From a virus: 63,087 nucleotides of DNA. A model generated the notes under the pieces. That model worked only from the letters and a program-made list of their open reading frames with translations. It ran no database searches and was not told where the DNA came from. The stretch covers positions 1 to 63,087 of IMG/VR virus record IMGVR_UViG_3300031963_000141; one strand, 5' to 3'. Each line of letters begins with the position of its first letter. The stretch's first letter is position 1. Both the position numbers and the translations under genes were made by a program. Below are positions 9,148 to 15,865 of this stretch, in pieces.

Positions 9148-9660
9148 ATGTCAAAGACAAGTTTAATAAAAGAGATTGGGTCAGCTATTGGTAAATCAGT
9201 AAAAGCTGGTATTAAAAGTAGCAAGCTTAAAAAGAATCCAAGGGTTCTTGCACAAAAAATGAATCCTAAACAACAAGGGGATGAATTAGAAAAAGCTGCT
9301 AGTGAAGCTAAGAAATTTAAAAGAAGAGTTGGTAGAAACCGTTTTGTTGCAGGTGTTGCAACTACGTATGCTGCAAATAAAGGTATTGAAGCTTATAAAG
9401 CATCACCTTATAAACTCAATGTAAGCATTGAAAAAAAGGAAAGTGCTTCTAAGGTATCTGCTGCACGTAAAGAGCAGGTGACTGCAAATAAGGCTAAAGT
9501 AAAAGCAGCTGGTCAACAAGCTAAAGCTACAACTAATAAAGAAAAGGTAGCGGCAAATGCAGCTAAGGTAGCAGCTAATAAGAAAATGGTTGCGGCAAAT
9601 GCAGCTAAGGTAGCAGCTAATAAGAAAGTAGCTGCAAACACAGCACGTTATAAAAAGTAA
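9148..9660 (+). CDS. Lys/Ala-rich heptad-repeat protein A (histone-H1-like composition)
   Basis: A 170-residue, very basic protein. Residues 1-75 include Lys-rich helices (IGKSVKAGIKSSKLKK and KKFKRRVGRNRF) and a mildly hydrophobic stretch (FVAGVATTYAANKG). The C-terminal third is made of seven-residue units of the type VAANxxK (VAANAAK, VAANKKM, VAANAAK, VAANKK, VAANTAR). At DNA level this includes a perfect 36-base direct repeat (9550-9585 and 9592-9627), showing recent duplication of two heptads. The composition resembles H1-like and HU-tail DNA-condensing proteins. A coiled-coil or DNA-compaction role in the head is an inference. Confidence 0.6.
   Translation: MSKTSLIKEIGSAIGKSVKAGIKSSKLKKNPRVLAQKMNPKQQGDELEKAASEAKKFKRRVGRNRFVAGVATTYAANKGIEAYKASPYKLNVSIEKKESASKVSAARKEQVTANKAKVKAAGQQAKATTNKEKVAANAAKVAANKKMVAANAAKVAANKKVAANTARYKK
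9550..9627 (+). repeat. 36-base direct repeat, offset 42 bases
   Basis: Identical 36-base copies at 9550-9585 and 9592-9627 inside the Lys/Ala-rich gene. The offset of 42 bases equals 14 residues, two heptads, so the reading frame and helical phase are kept. This marks expansion of the repeat tail by slippage or unequal recombination. Confidence 0.9.
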
Positions 9661-9666
9661 TAAGTC

Positions 9667-10152
9667 ATGCCACATGGAATAGGACATTTACCCTCTACTA
9701 TAATTAAGCAAGGTAAAGAAAAAGCTAAGAAAGAAGCTGCCAATAAAAAGAAGGTGGCTGAGAATGCTAAAAAAGTTGAAGCTAACAGAAAAAAGGTAGC
9801 AGAGAACAAAGCAAAGGTTAGGATTAATAAAGCTGATATAGAACTTGCTAAGTTTTATAAAAAAATACCAAAGAGTCAGACATATTTAAAATCTGGTGGT
9901 CCTGTAAAAAAAGCACAGATGGGTCAGTCTATGGATAGAGGTACTCTTGCTCCTGATTCAGGAATGAATGATGGTAGTTCTTCTACACCAGTAATGGCAA
10001 AAAAAGGTGGGTCTACAGGAGATAAAAAATGGATACAAAAAGCAATCAATCCCAAACATAAAGGATATTGTACTCCAATGACTAAACCAACTTGTACACC
10101 TAAGAGAAAAGCATTAGCTAAAACTCTTAAGGCAATGGCTAAAAAGAAGTAA
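9667..10152 (+). CDS. Lys-rich heptad-repeat protein B
   Basis: A 161-residue basic protein. Residues 28-62 are five gap-free heptads in which V or I recurs at 30, 37, 44, 51 and 58 and Asn at 33, 40, 47 and 54 (KKVAENA, KKVEANR, KKVAENK, AKVRINK, ADIELAK). Such hydrophobic-plus-Asn spacing suggests a parallel coiled coil. After a short linker come two Lys-Gly-Gly motifs (LKSGGPVKKAQMG and MAKKGGSTG). The basic C-terminus contains WIQKAINPKHKGYCTPMTKP and a Cys pair (CTPMTKPTC), a conserved-looking end. It starts 6 bases after the previous gene. Function unknown; likely packaged with the genome or involved in capsid maturation. Confidence 0.6.
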   Translation: MPHGIGHLPSTIIKQGKEKAKKEAANKKKVAENAKKVEANRKKVAENKAKVRINKADIELAKFYKKIPKSQTYLKSGGPVKKAQMGQSMDRGTLAPDSGMNDGSSSTPVMAKKGGSTGDKKWIQKAINPKHKGYCTPMTKPTCTPKRKALAKTLKAMAKKK

Positions 10153-10154
10153 TC

Positions 10155-10415
10155 ATGGCAGCACCTAAGAAAGTTAAAGTTACTGCCGGTGGTGAAAAAC
10201 ATGTAGTCTATAAGAAGACTATAAAAAAAGGTGAAGGAAAGGTTGGTCATATAATGGTCAACCACCCCACCAAAGATAAAGGTCAGTGGGATACAATAGA
10301 TCTTACTGCAAAAGTAAAAGCAAAAACTGTTAAGCAGGGAGTAGCGGCAACAAAGAAATGGCATAAGGATAATCCTGATTACAAGTATAAAGGAAAAGGT
10401 AATGGCAAAAAGTAG
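10155..10415 (+). CDS. Small basic protein (86 aa), unknown function
   Basis: An 86-residue Lys-rich protein, 2 bases after the previous stop (TAATCATG junction). Its middle (HIMVNHPTKDKGQWDTIDLT) is less repetitive than its neighbours and probably folds as a small beta unit. The ends are basic, with GEGKVGH near residue 30 and KYKGKGNGKK at the C-terminus. It overlaps the next gene by 14 bases. No family recognised. Confidence 0.55.
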   Translation: MAAPKKVKVTAGGEKHVVYKKTIKKGEGKVGHIMVNHPTKDKGQWDTIDLTAKVKAKTVKQGVAATKKWHKDNPDYKYKGKGNGKK

Positions 10416-10752
10416 AGCACAACAAGCAGCAATAGCTATCTCAATGAAGAAAGCTGGTAAGACTCCAAAGATGAAATCTGGTGGCTCTACTCCTGCATGG
10501 ACGCGCAAGGAAGGTAAGAATCCTACAGGAGGACTTAATGCTAAAGGAGTAGCTAGCTATAGAGCAGCTAATCCAGGTAGTAAGTTACAGACTGCTGTTA
10601 CTACTAAACCTTCTAAGCTTAAAGCTGGAAGTAAAGATGCTAAGAGACGTAAGAGTTTCTGTGCTAGGATGTCTGGAATGCCAGGCCCTATGAAAGATGA
10701 AAAAGGAAGACCAACAAGAAAGGCTCTTTCTTTAAGAAAATGGAATTGTTAA
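10402..10752 (+). CDS. DUF6321-like small basic protein
   Basis: A 116-residue protein matching my memory of the DUF6321 family, common in marine phages. The diagnostic stretches are PAWTRKEGKNPTGGLNAKG, ASYRAANPGSKLQ and KRRKSFCARMSGMPGPM, ending in the family's SLRKWNC-type C-terminus. The N-terminus (MAKSRAQQAAIAISMKKAGK) is a basic helix, followed by the Gly-Gly motif KMKSGGSTP. Only two cysteines are present, one of them the final residue. The biochemical role is unknown. Conserved arginines and tryptophans suggest nucleic-acid contact or packing inside the capsid. It overlaps the upstream gene by 14 bases, so translation is probably coupled. Confidence 0.65.
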   Translation: MAKSRAQQAAIAISMKKAGKTPKMKSGGSTPAWTRKEGKNPTGGLNAKGVASYRAANPGSKLQTAVTTKPSKLKAGSKDAKRRKSFCARMSGMPGPMKDEKGRPTRKALSLRKWNC

Positions 10753-10768
10753 TTTAATTATATAAAAG

Positions 10769-11557
10769 ATGAGAAAGAATAAAACTCCCATTACGGTAAA
10801 AACAAAAAGAACATATAGTCAAAAGCCTGACCCTAGACCAAAACCTACAGTTATACCAAAACCTACTGGGCCTGTTGGGCCTGATTATGAAGGTCCTTAT
10901 TCAATAAAGGGAACTGCTGGACCTGTAAGTGAAAAAGTCAGTAAGGTAAGAGACATAATCAATGGAACTTCATCACCTATACCATATCAAAAAAAAGGTG
11001 GTGCCATGAAAAAATTAGGATGTGCTCAATGTGGCAAAAGTATGTCAAAAGGAGGAGCAAAGAAAATGAACCTAGGTGGTTCTGCTATTAAAAAAGCACC
11101 TACATATATGTATGGTATGCCACAAGAAAACATGGGTCAGGCTGGCCAGTACGGTATAGCAAAAAAAGGTGGTATTAAGAAAAGTTTTCCTGATATGAGT
11201 GGAGATGGTAAAGTAACTGCAAAAGATATCTTAATGGCAAAAGGTGTAATCAAAAAACCTAAAGCTAAGTTTGGTGCTACTGTTAAAGTACAACGTTCTC
11301 CTAAAGCTGGTAAAGTTAGATCAGCAGGAGATCAAGGGTATGCTGCTATAGGTCAAAGAGAACCTGGAAGAGTAATTAAAAGAACTCTATCTAAAAAAGA
11401 AGATGGTGGACCAGTTACTAGTAGAAAACTTACTAGACTTGGGACTAAGATTGAAAAGAAAACCACAGCAGGAAAGACAGTAGGAAAAGGTCTTCAAAAA
11501 AGATATGACAAAGCTGTAGATAAAGTTATTGTTAAAGGAATGACTAAGAAAAAATAA
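10769..11557 (+). CDS. Basic protein with EF-hand/dockerin-like loop and repeated Gly-Gly motifs
   Basis: A 262-residue basic protein. The N-terminus is Pro/Lys-rich (RPKPTVIPKPTGPVGP). A Cys pair (CAQC, residues 85-88) is followed by several Gly-Gly motifs (KKGGAM, SKGGAK, NLGGSA, AKKGGIK, EDGGPV). Residues 142-153 (DMSGDGKVTAKD) have D at 1, 5 and 12, S at 3, G at 6 and V at 8, the pattern of a 12-residue calcium-binding EF-hand or dockerin loop, followed by ILMAKGVI. The C-terminus is a Lys/Arg-rich helix. The calcium loop is seen in the sequence; calcium binding and function are inferred. No enzyme motif. Confidence 0.6.
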   Translation: MRKNKTPITVKTKRTYSQKPDPRPKPTVIPKPTGPVGPDYEGPYSIKGTAGPVSEKVSKVRDIINGTSSPIPYQKKGGAMKKLGCAQCGKSMSKGGAKKMNLGGSAIKKAPTYMYGMPQENMGQAGQYGIAKKGGIKKSFPDMSGDGKVTAKDILMAKGVIKKPKAKFGATVKVQRSPKAGKVRSAGDQGYAAIGQREPGRVIKRTLSKKEDGGPVTSRKLTRLGTKIEKKTTAGKTVGKGLQKRYDKAVDKVIVKGMTKKK

Positions 11558-11564
11558 TTAAGTA

Positions 11565-11786
11565 ATGGCTGGTATTGGTAGAGATCCTGAAAAGGATAAA
11601 GCAAAAGCTGAAAAGAAAAAGATGCGCAAAGCTGTAGTTAAAAGTGTTTTAGCTACAGCAAAGCAGTCTTTAAGTAAAGAGCATAGACAGGGTCAGAAAG
11701 AAGCAAGGCAAGAAAGACGTGCCATTGCTAAAGAGTTTGGTCTTAAGAAAGGTGGTAGTGTAAAAAATAAAAATAAAAATAAATAG
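11565..11786 (+). CDS. Small basic helical protein (73 aa)
   Basis: A 73-residue, almost entirely Lys/Arg/Ala/Glu helix that ends with the Gly-Gly motif LKKGGSV and a KNKNKNK tail coded by an AAAAAT-type repeat. It lies 7 bases after one basic-cluster gene and 2 bases before the next, so it belongs to the same operon. No family recognised; DNA or RNA contact is likely from charge alone. Confidence 0.5.
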   Translation: MAGIGRDPEKDKAKAEKKKMRKAVVKSVLATAKQSLSKEHRQGQKEARQERRAIAKEFGLKKGGSVKNKNKNK

Positions 11787-11788
11787 TC

Positions 11789-12535
11789 ATGGGAATAATA
11801 GGAAAAGCATTAGTTAGTCTTACTAAGTCAGCTAAAGCAATTAGAAAAGTTAAAAGTGCAGGTCGTAAAGCAATCATTGCAAACCGTACTCAAATGGGTG
11901 CACCTAAAGTAAAAAGTGCTTCAGGTAGAAGTTACCATAGTTATGGTGCAGAAATGGATGCTGCTCAGGGTGTTGCAAAACATGCTAGTAAAGTACGTAA
12001 AACTGCTAGAAAACTTGAAAGGATTAAAGCTGACAATAAATACAAAAAAGTTGATGAACAACTTAAACAAGCTAAAGAACAACTTAAAACTTTAGAGTCT
12101 AAGTATAAATCTAAGTCTACTTCTACTTCTACTTCTGCATCTGAAGCACCTAAAAAGAAAAGCTCAGCTCTTAAAACAATAGCTAAAGTTGCAGGTACTG
12201 CGGGAGGCGGAGGAGCAGCAGCGGTTGCTGCTTCAGCATATGCTAAAAAGAAAGCTGCTGATGCTAATAAAGCAAAAGTAAATGCTAATAAAGTAGCAGT
12301 TAATACAGCTAAGGTAAATGCTAATACCTTCAAAAATTATAAAAATGAAGAAAAGGTAGCTGAAAACAGAGCTAAAGTACAAGACAATGCTGTTAAAGTA
12401 TACAGCAATGCTGCTAAGGTAAATGCATCTAAAGCTAGTAATGCTAGTTCTAATGCTCAAAAAGTTGCTGCTAATAAGGCTAAGGTGGAAGCAAACAAAA
12501 AGAAGGTTGCTGCTAACAAAGCAAAATATCAGTAA
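11789..12535 (+). CDS. Lys/Ala/Asn-rich heptad-repeat protein C
   Basis: A 248-residue basic protein. Residues of about 55-110 are charged helix with coiled-coil character (KYKKVDEQLKQAKEQLKTLE). A Ser/Thr run (KSTSTSTSASEA) follows, then a hydrophobic Ala/Gly stretch near residues 130-150 (TIAKVAGTAGGGGAAAVAAS) that could insert in a membrane. The last 100 residues are V/Asn heptads (AKVNANK, VAVNTAK, VNANTFK, and at the end KVAANKA, KVEANKK, KVAANKA), clearly related to the tails of the proteins starting at 9148 and 9667. It probably arose from the same repeat family. Function unknown; candidate condensation or ejected protein. Confidence 0.6.
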   Translation: MGIIGKALVSLTKSAKAIRKVKSAGRKAIIANRTQMGAPKVKSASGRSYHSYGAEMDAAQGVAKHASKVRKTARKLERIKADNKYKKVDEQLKQAKEQLKTLESKYKSKSTSTSTSASEAPKKKSSALKTIAKVAGTAGGGGAAAVAASAYAKKKAADANKAKVNANKVAVNTAKVNANTFKNYKNEEKVAENRAKVQDNAVKVYSNAAKVNASKASNASSNAQKVAANKAKVEANKKKVAANKAKYQ

Positions 12536-12537
12536 TC

Positions 12538-12672
12538 ATGGGAGGCAAGAAAAGTTCAAAACCAGGAGCAGTAAAGTATTTTAATAATCTTAAAGAAGAA
12601 GGTTATAAGAATGCTGGTAAAGCTATGAGTCAATTTAGAAAAATGATTCCTAGAACTCCAAAAAATAAATAA
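12538..12672 (+). CDS. Short basic protein (44 aa)
   Basis: ATG at 12538, two bases after the previous stop in the TAATCATG context used by several genes here, and TAA at 12670-12672, three bases before the next ATG. The 44-residue product begins MGGKKSSKPGAV and ends in MIPRTPKNK, is Lys-rich and has a short helical middle (YFNNLKEEGYKNAGKAM). It exactly fills the space between two genes, and composition and spacing match the basic cluster, which supports it being real despite its size. Confidence 0.6.
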   Translation: MGGKKSSKPGAVKYFNNLKEEGYKNAGKAMSQFRKMIPRTPKNK

Positions 12673-12675
12673 CAG

Positions 12676-13374
12676 ATGTTAAACAGTGTACTGTCCATAA
12701 AGATTAAACAACGCCTGAATAAGTTAGATAGCCAGGACTATGACAACATTGAATGTTGGCAGATAGTTGAGGCATTTAATAAAGCTCAAGTAGAATGGAC
12801 AAGAAGACAGCTTCACGGGATTAACGCAGTTAGAGAAGGTGATGAAGAATCAAATAGGAGAAAAGATGATTTACAAGTTCTTCTTAATACACAACCTCTA
12901 AGTGTAAGCGACCAGCAAGTATTTTACACTGGAGCTATTCCGGCAAACTATTTACAATGGAAGCGTGTAGATGTTTATGCTAAAAAAGAATGCTGTGATA
13001 ACAGACGTATGACAGTATATCTAGCAGAGGAAGCTAATGTAAATGTACTTCTGAGAGATAAATCAAAACAACCTAGTTTTGAATGGGCTGAGACTTTTGC
13101 TACTCTTAAGAATAACTTTGTCAATGTTTATACTAATAATGACTTTCAAATTGACTCAGCTGCATTAACATATTACAGACAACCAATAAAGATACAGATA
13201 CAAGGTTGTGTAGATCCATATACCGGAGTTCAATCTACTACAGAAGTACAGTGTGAATTTAAAGATGATATAATAGAAGTAATAATAGATGAAGCAGTAA
13301 GTATACTAGCAGGAGATATTGAATCAGGAAATCAATTCTCAAGAGGTACAGAAACAGCTGAACGCAACAATTAA
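12676..13374 (+). CDS. Neck ring (head-to-tail adaptor) protein, crAss-like
   Basis: A 232-residue mostly helical protein starting with LNSVLSIKIKQRLNKLDSQD and followed by NIECWQIVEAFNKAQVEWTR. I associate this N-terminal pattern with crAss-like ring proteins that sit under the portal, as P22 gp4 or T7 gp11 adaptors do. Residues of about 80-110 (DQQVFYTGAIPANYLQWKRV) are a beta region, and the C-terminus returns to helix (DIIEVIIDEAVSILAGDIES). It follows the basic cluster and starts the neck module, which supports a portal-tail connection role. The specific ring number is not assigned. Confidence 0.65.
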   Translation: MLNSVLSIKIKQRLNKLDSQDYDNIECWQIVEAFNKAQVEWTRRQLHGINAVREGDEESNRRKDDLQVLLNTQPLSVSDQQVFYTGAIPANYLQWKRVDVYAKKECCDNRRMTVYLAEEANVNVLLRDKSKQPSFEWAETFATLKNNFVNVYTNNDFQIDSAALTYYRQPIKIQIQGCVDPYTGVQSTTEVQCEFKDDIIEVIIDEAVSILAGDIESGNQFSRGTETAERNN

Positions 13375-13379
13375 TAATA

Positions 13380-13895
13380 ATGGAAAACAATAGATTATTA
13401 AAAAGAAACCCAGAGCCAGTTAAAAAACTAAGTAGGCCAGAAGTAACTGTAAATCAACCAAAAGAAGAACCTGCTAAACCACAACCAACTCCTAATGCCG
13501 GTGTTGGTGGTAGCTCATTAGATACTATGGTATCAGCATGTGCTTCAGAACTTATGAATGCTAGAACAAGTTTTCATAAACTTCATTTAAAAGTTACAGG
13601 TACAGGATCTTATGCTGCGCATAAAGCTCTTAATGAATTGTATGATGCATTACCTGATCATGCTGATACACTAGTAGAAGGATATCAAGGAGCAGCAGAA
13701 AAACTACTTGCATATACAGAAGTTAATCCTAGAACATTAGATACAGTTGCAGATGGTGTAAGTTACCTAAGAGATATCTATGCGATGGTTAACAAACTAC
13801 AAGGTATGTTACCTTATTCTGAAATTGTAAATAACCTTGATCTTGTAAAAGATTCAATTAACTCAACAAAATATAAATTACTTTTCTTAAAATAA
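13380..13895 (+). CDS. Dps/ferritin-like helical protein with complete ferroxidase spacing
   Basis: A 171-residue protein with a Pro/Lys-rich disordered N-terminus (about 45 residues) and then an all-helical domain. The segment FHKLHLKVTGTGSYAAHKA is strikingly like the first two helices of Dps, which read as H-x11-H then x14-D-x3-E. Here H69, H81, D96 and E100 reproduce that H-x11-H-x14-D-x3-E spacing exactly. In Dps these residues form the inter-subunit iron site that oxidises Fe(II) with peroxide. The family may be the phage DUF5856 group. Whether it binds iron, forms a shell or is a virion protein is unknown. It lies between a neck gene and a strong promoter, so it is expressed with structural genes. 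Confidence 0.6.
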   Translation: MENNRLLKRNPEPVKKLSRPEVTVNQPKEEPAKPQPTPNAGVGGSSLDTMVSACASELMNARTSFHKLHLKVTGTGSYAAHKALNELYDALPDHADTLVEGYQGAAEKLLAYTEVNPRTLDTVADGVSYLRDIYAMVNKLQGMLPYSEIVNNLDLVKDSINSTKYKLLFLK

Positions 13896-13928
13896 TTTGG
13901 AAGAGTAAAAAGATTTTACTATATTATA
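13896..13928 (+). promoter_or_regulatory. Promoter of the 424-aa structural gene: TTTG-N20-TATATTAT
   Basis: TTTG at 13896-13899 and TATATTAT at 13920-13927 are separated by 20 bases, matching the Bacteroidota -33/-7 arrangement. The stretch 13913-13928 also contains the shared ATTTTACTATAT motif. RNA would begin around 13934, giving a leader of about 25 bases before ATG 13959. This is the best promoter candidate in the window. Confidence 0.6.
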
Positions 13929-13958
13929 GTATATGTTTATTAACTAATAAAAAGAAAA

Positions 13959-15233
13959 ATGGCTTATTTTAATCACGCTTTTCAAAAGACTTTCCTTGGA
14001 ACTGATGGTTTCACTGGATTGAATGAAGGACAGCTTGGAACAACTGGTAACATTTTTGCTTCCGGTCAGTTTGGTTTTGTAGATCCAAAAACTTGGATTG
14101 TACAAGCTACTGATGCAGCACTTACAAACTGTTGCCCGCTTATCCTTGCTTCAGGATCAGTTTTGGCTAATGACAAAATTGGACCTTTCCACGGAGGTTA
14201 CTTAGAATCTAATAAATCTAAAGTAATCAATCCTAAGTATGTTAACAAATTTTACCGTGTTGATCCATGTGAACCTACTCAAGCAGTATTGAACATTGGT
14301 TCTACACCTTATACTCAAGATGAAGGAACAGCAAATTGCTGCCCAGATTTCTTGTGTGGTGAAACATACTACCTACGTTTAGATGTTAAAGGTTCTCCAG
14401 CTCTACGTTTCTTGAACCACAATGCATACTTAACAGTTTCTGCTTACACAGGATGTTGTCCTGCTGGAGCTATTGCTCCAACACCAGTAGATTCTACATT
14501 AGTAATGATTGAGTGGGCTAAGCAGATTGTTGACTCTCCGCTTATCTCTCCATTTATCTTGCCAGTAGTTTCTGCAGCAGATGGTACAATCTACTATGCT
14601 CCAGGTACTCTAGATACATTTGGTAACCCAGCAGCTAATACTTGGGATGAGTATGTATCTCCAGGATTTGTAGAAGGTGACTGTGCAGGTTTGATCCTTT
14701 ACGGAGCTTATGTTGATACTAAGTTTGGTAACTGTACATTCCAAATCTCTGACTTCTATGAAAAAGAGCCAGTGCGTCTTTATGCATCTGAAGTAGATTT
14801 GAATGGTGATCCTTGTGCATTCTCTGGAATTTGTATTGTTAATGAGTGTTTAGGAAGACAAGCAATGGGTCTTGGAGAATCAGTTGTACGTGACTTGATT
14901 CTTTCTGAGTCTTACCGTCAGAACTTCTTCCATTCAGATTTCCGTATCCGTGAGATTACTCAAGGGTATGATATCTTGAACTCAGTTAACCGTAATGCAC
15001 TTTACACACGTTACTACTTGTTACACAGTGTTCCACGTTTCAACAACCCTTCTGGAACATTTGATAATGATCAATACTTACTTGAAGTTATTACTGATGG
15101 TCAGATTGTAGCATTTGAAACATTTGTAGAAACTTGGTTAGAGAACTGTTCTCAGTGTACAGGTCTTGAAGTTGAGTCATGTGTTACTGATTGTGAGCCG
15201 ATTGTACCACCGGTACCAGCTCCACTACCGTAA
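13959..15233 (+). CDS. Abundant cysteine-rich virion protein, function unknown
   Basis: A 424-residue beta-rich protein with about 17 cysteines, several as CC pairs (NCCP, GCCP). It has its own promoter and terminator, and most of its arginines use CGT codons, as in the major capsid gene, so it should be made in large amounts. The segment ETYYLRLDVKGSPALRFLNH resembles beta-rich tube or sheath-type subunits, but I cannot identify the fold. Candidates are a head decoration or head-fibre protein, or a tail-tube-like protein. The acidic, proline-rich C-terminus (PIVPPVPAPLP) is unstructured and exposed. No membrane segment or signal peptide. Confidence 0.55.
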   Translation: MAYFNHAFQKTFLGTDGFTGLNEGQLGTTGNIFASGQFGFVDPKTWIVQATDAALTNCCPLILASGSVLANDKIGPFHGGYLESNKSKVINPKYVNKFYRVDPCEPTQAVLNIGSTPYTQDEGTANCCPDFLCGETYYLRLDVKGSPALRFLNHNAYLTVSAYTGCCPAGAIAPTPVDSTLVMIEWAKQIVDSPLISPFILPVVSAADGTIYYAPGTLDTFGNPAANTWDEYVSPGFVEGDCAGLILYGAYVDTKFGNCTFQISDFYEKEPVRLYASEVDLNGDPCAFSGICIVNECLGRQAMGLGESVVRDLILSESYRQNFFHSDFRIREITQGYDILNSVNRNALYTRYYLLHSVPRFNNPSGTFDNDQYLLEVITDGQIVAFETFVETWLENCSQCTGLEVESCVTDCEPIVPPVPAPLP

Positions 15234-15252
15234 TTAATTATCACAACAAACT

Positions 15253-15290
15253 AAAAAGGGGAGAAGAGTTTCATACTCCTCTCCCTTTTT
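15253..15290 (+). terminator. Rho-independent terminator after the 424-aa gene
   Basis: AAAAAGGGGAGAAGAG (from 15253) can pair imperfectly with CTCCTCTCCCTTTTT (15276-15290) across a short loop. The T run follows directly and the A run upstream mirrors it, so it may also stop - strand transcription. Confidence 0.75.
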
Positions 15291-15303
15291 AATTATTATA
15301 CTT

Positions 15304-15846
15304 ATGGCAAATCATGTATTAAGTCTAGAGGTACCTACAGTAATGAATCCTTGTATTCTATCAATTAATGATACAAGTATTTATGCTGACATAGTACCTG
15401 TTACATGTGAGACACTTAATGTAACAGTACCTGGTTTCTCATATTCTAATCAAATAGATGTAACTGCTGAGTTCACTGAAATACTTACAGCATGTGATCT
15501 ACAGTTACAAACAGTAAATTGTGGAGAAACTTATGTAAACTTACCTGATGGTATTTATATCATTAAGTATAGTGTATCTCCAAATGAGTTAGTTTATGTA
15601 GAGTATAATCATTTGAGAATTACTCAAGCTTTAGTCAGATGGAATAAAGCTATGTGTAATTTAGATTTGGCTGCATGTGAGCCTACTGCTAAAGTACAAG
15701 AGAGATTAGAAAGATTAAGAATAATCAGAATGTATTTAGATGCAGCAAAAGCTAAAGTAGAGTTTTGTCAAGAACCACAGAAAGGTATGACACTATATAA
15801 CTATGCTATTAAGCTTTTAAATAAATTTGATTGTAAAACTTGTTAA
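15304..15846 (+). CDS. Cysteine-containing structural protein, unknown (180 aa)
   Basis: A 180-residue protein with two parts. Residues 1-105 are beta-rich, with cysteines at irregular spacing and a conserved-looking GIYIIKYSVSPNELVYVEYN core. Residues of about 105-180 are helical (QERLERLRIIRMYLDAAKAK) and end in CKTC. It opens the post-terminator block of Cys-rich genes. The beta head plus helical tail suggests a fibre or tail-adaptor subunit, but no family is recognised. Nine cysteines in a phage protein assembled in the cytoplasm suggests metal binding rather than disulfides. Confidence 0.5.
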   Translation: MANHVLSLEVPTVMNPCILSINDTSIYADIVPVTCETLNVTVPGFSYSNQIDVTAEFTEILTACDLQLQTVNCGETYVNLPDGIYIIKYSVSPNELVYVEYNHLRITQALVRWNKAMCNLDLAACEPTAKVQERLERLRIIRMYLDAAKAKVEFCQEPQKGMTLYNYAIKLLNKFDCKTC

Positions 15847-15865
15847 CTATCTAAAACCAACAGAT

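Noticed and set aside
9440-9660. CRISPR-like short repeats
   Set aside because: The repeats are in frame inside a Lys/Ala coding tail, have no spacers of constant length and no dyad symmetry.
9924-10508. - strand open frame of 194 codons, Phe/Cys/Leu-rich, membrane-like
   Set aside because: Lysine-rich + strand codons (AAA/AAG) read backwards give Phe/Leu runs; it spans three supported + strand genes.
11965-12333. - strand open frame with hydrophobic Ala/Leu runs that looks like a membrane protein
   Set aside because: Artefact of the Lys/Ala-rich repeats on the + strand.
15827-15865. Upstream ATG for the zinc-ribbon gene
   Set aside because: It overlaps the previous gene, and the A-rich leader stands in front of the ATG at 15866.
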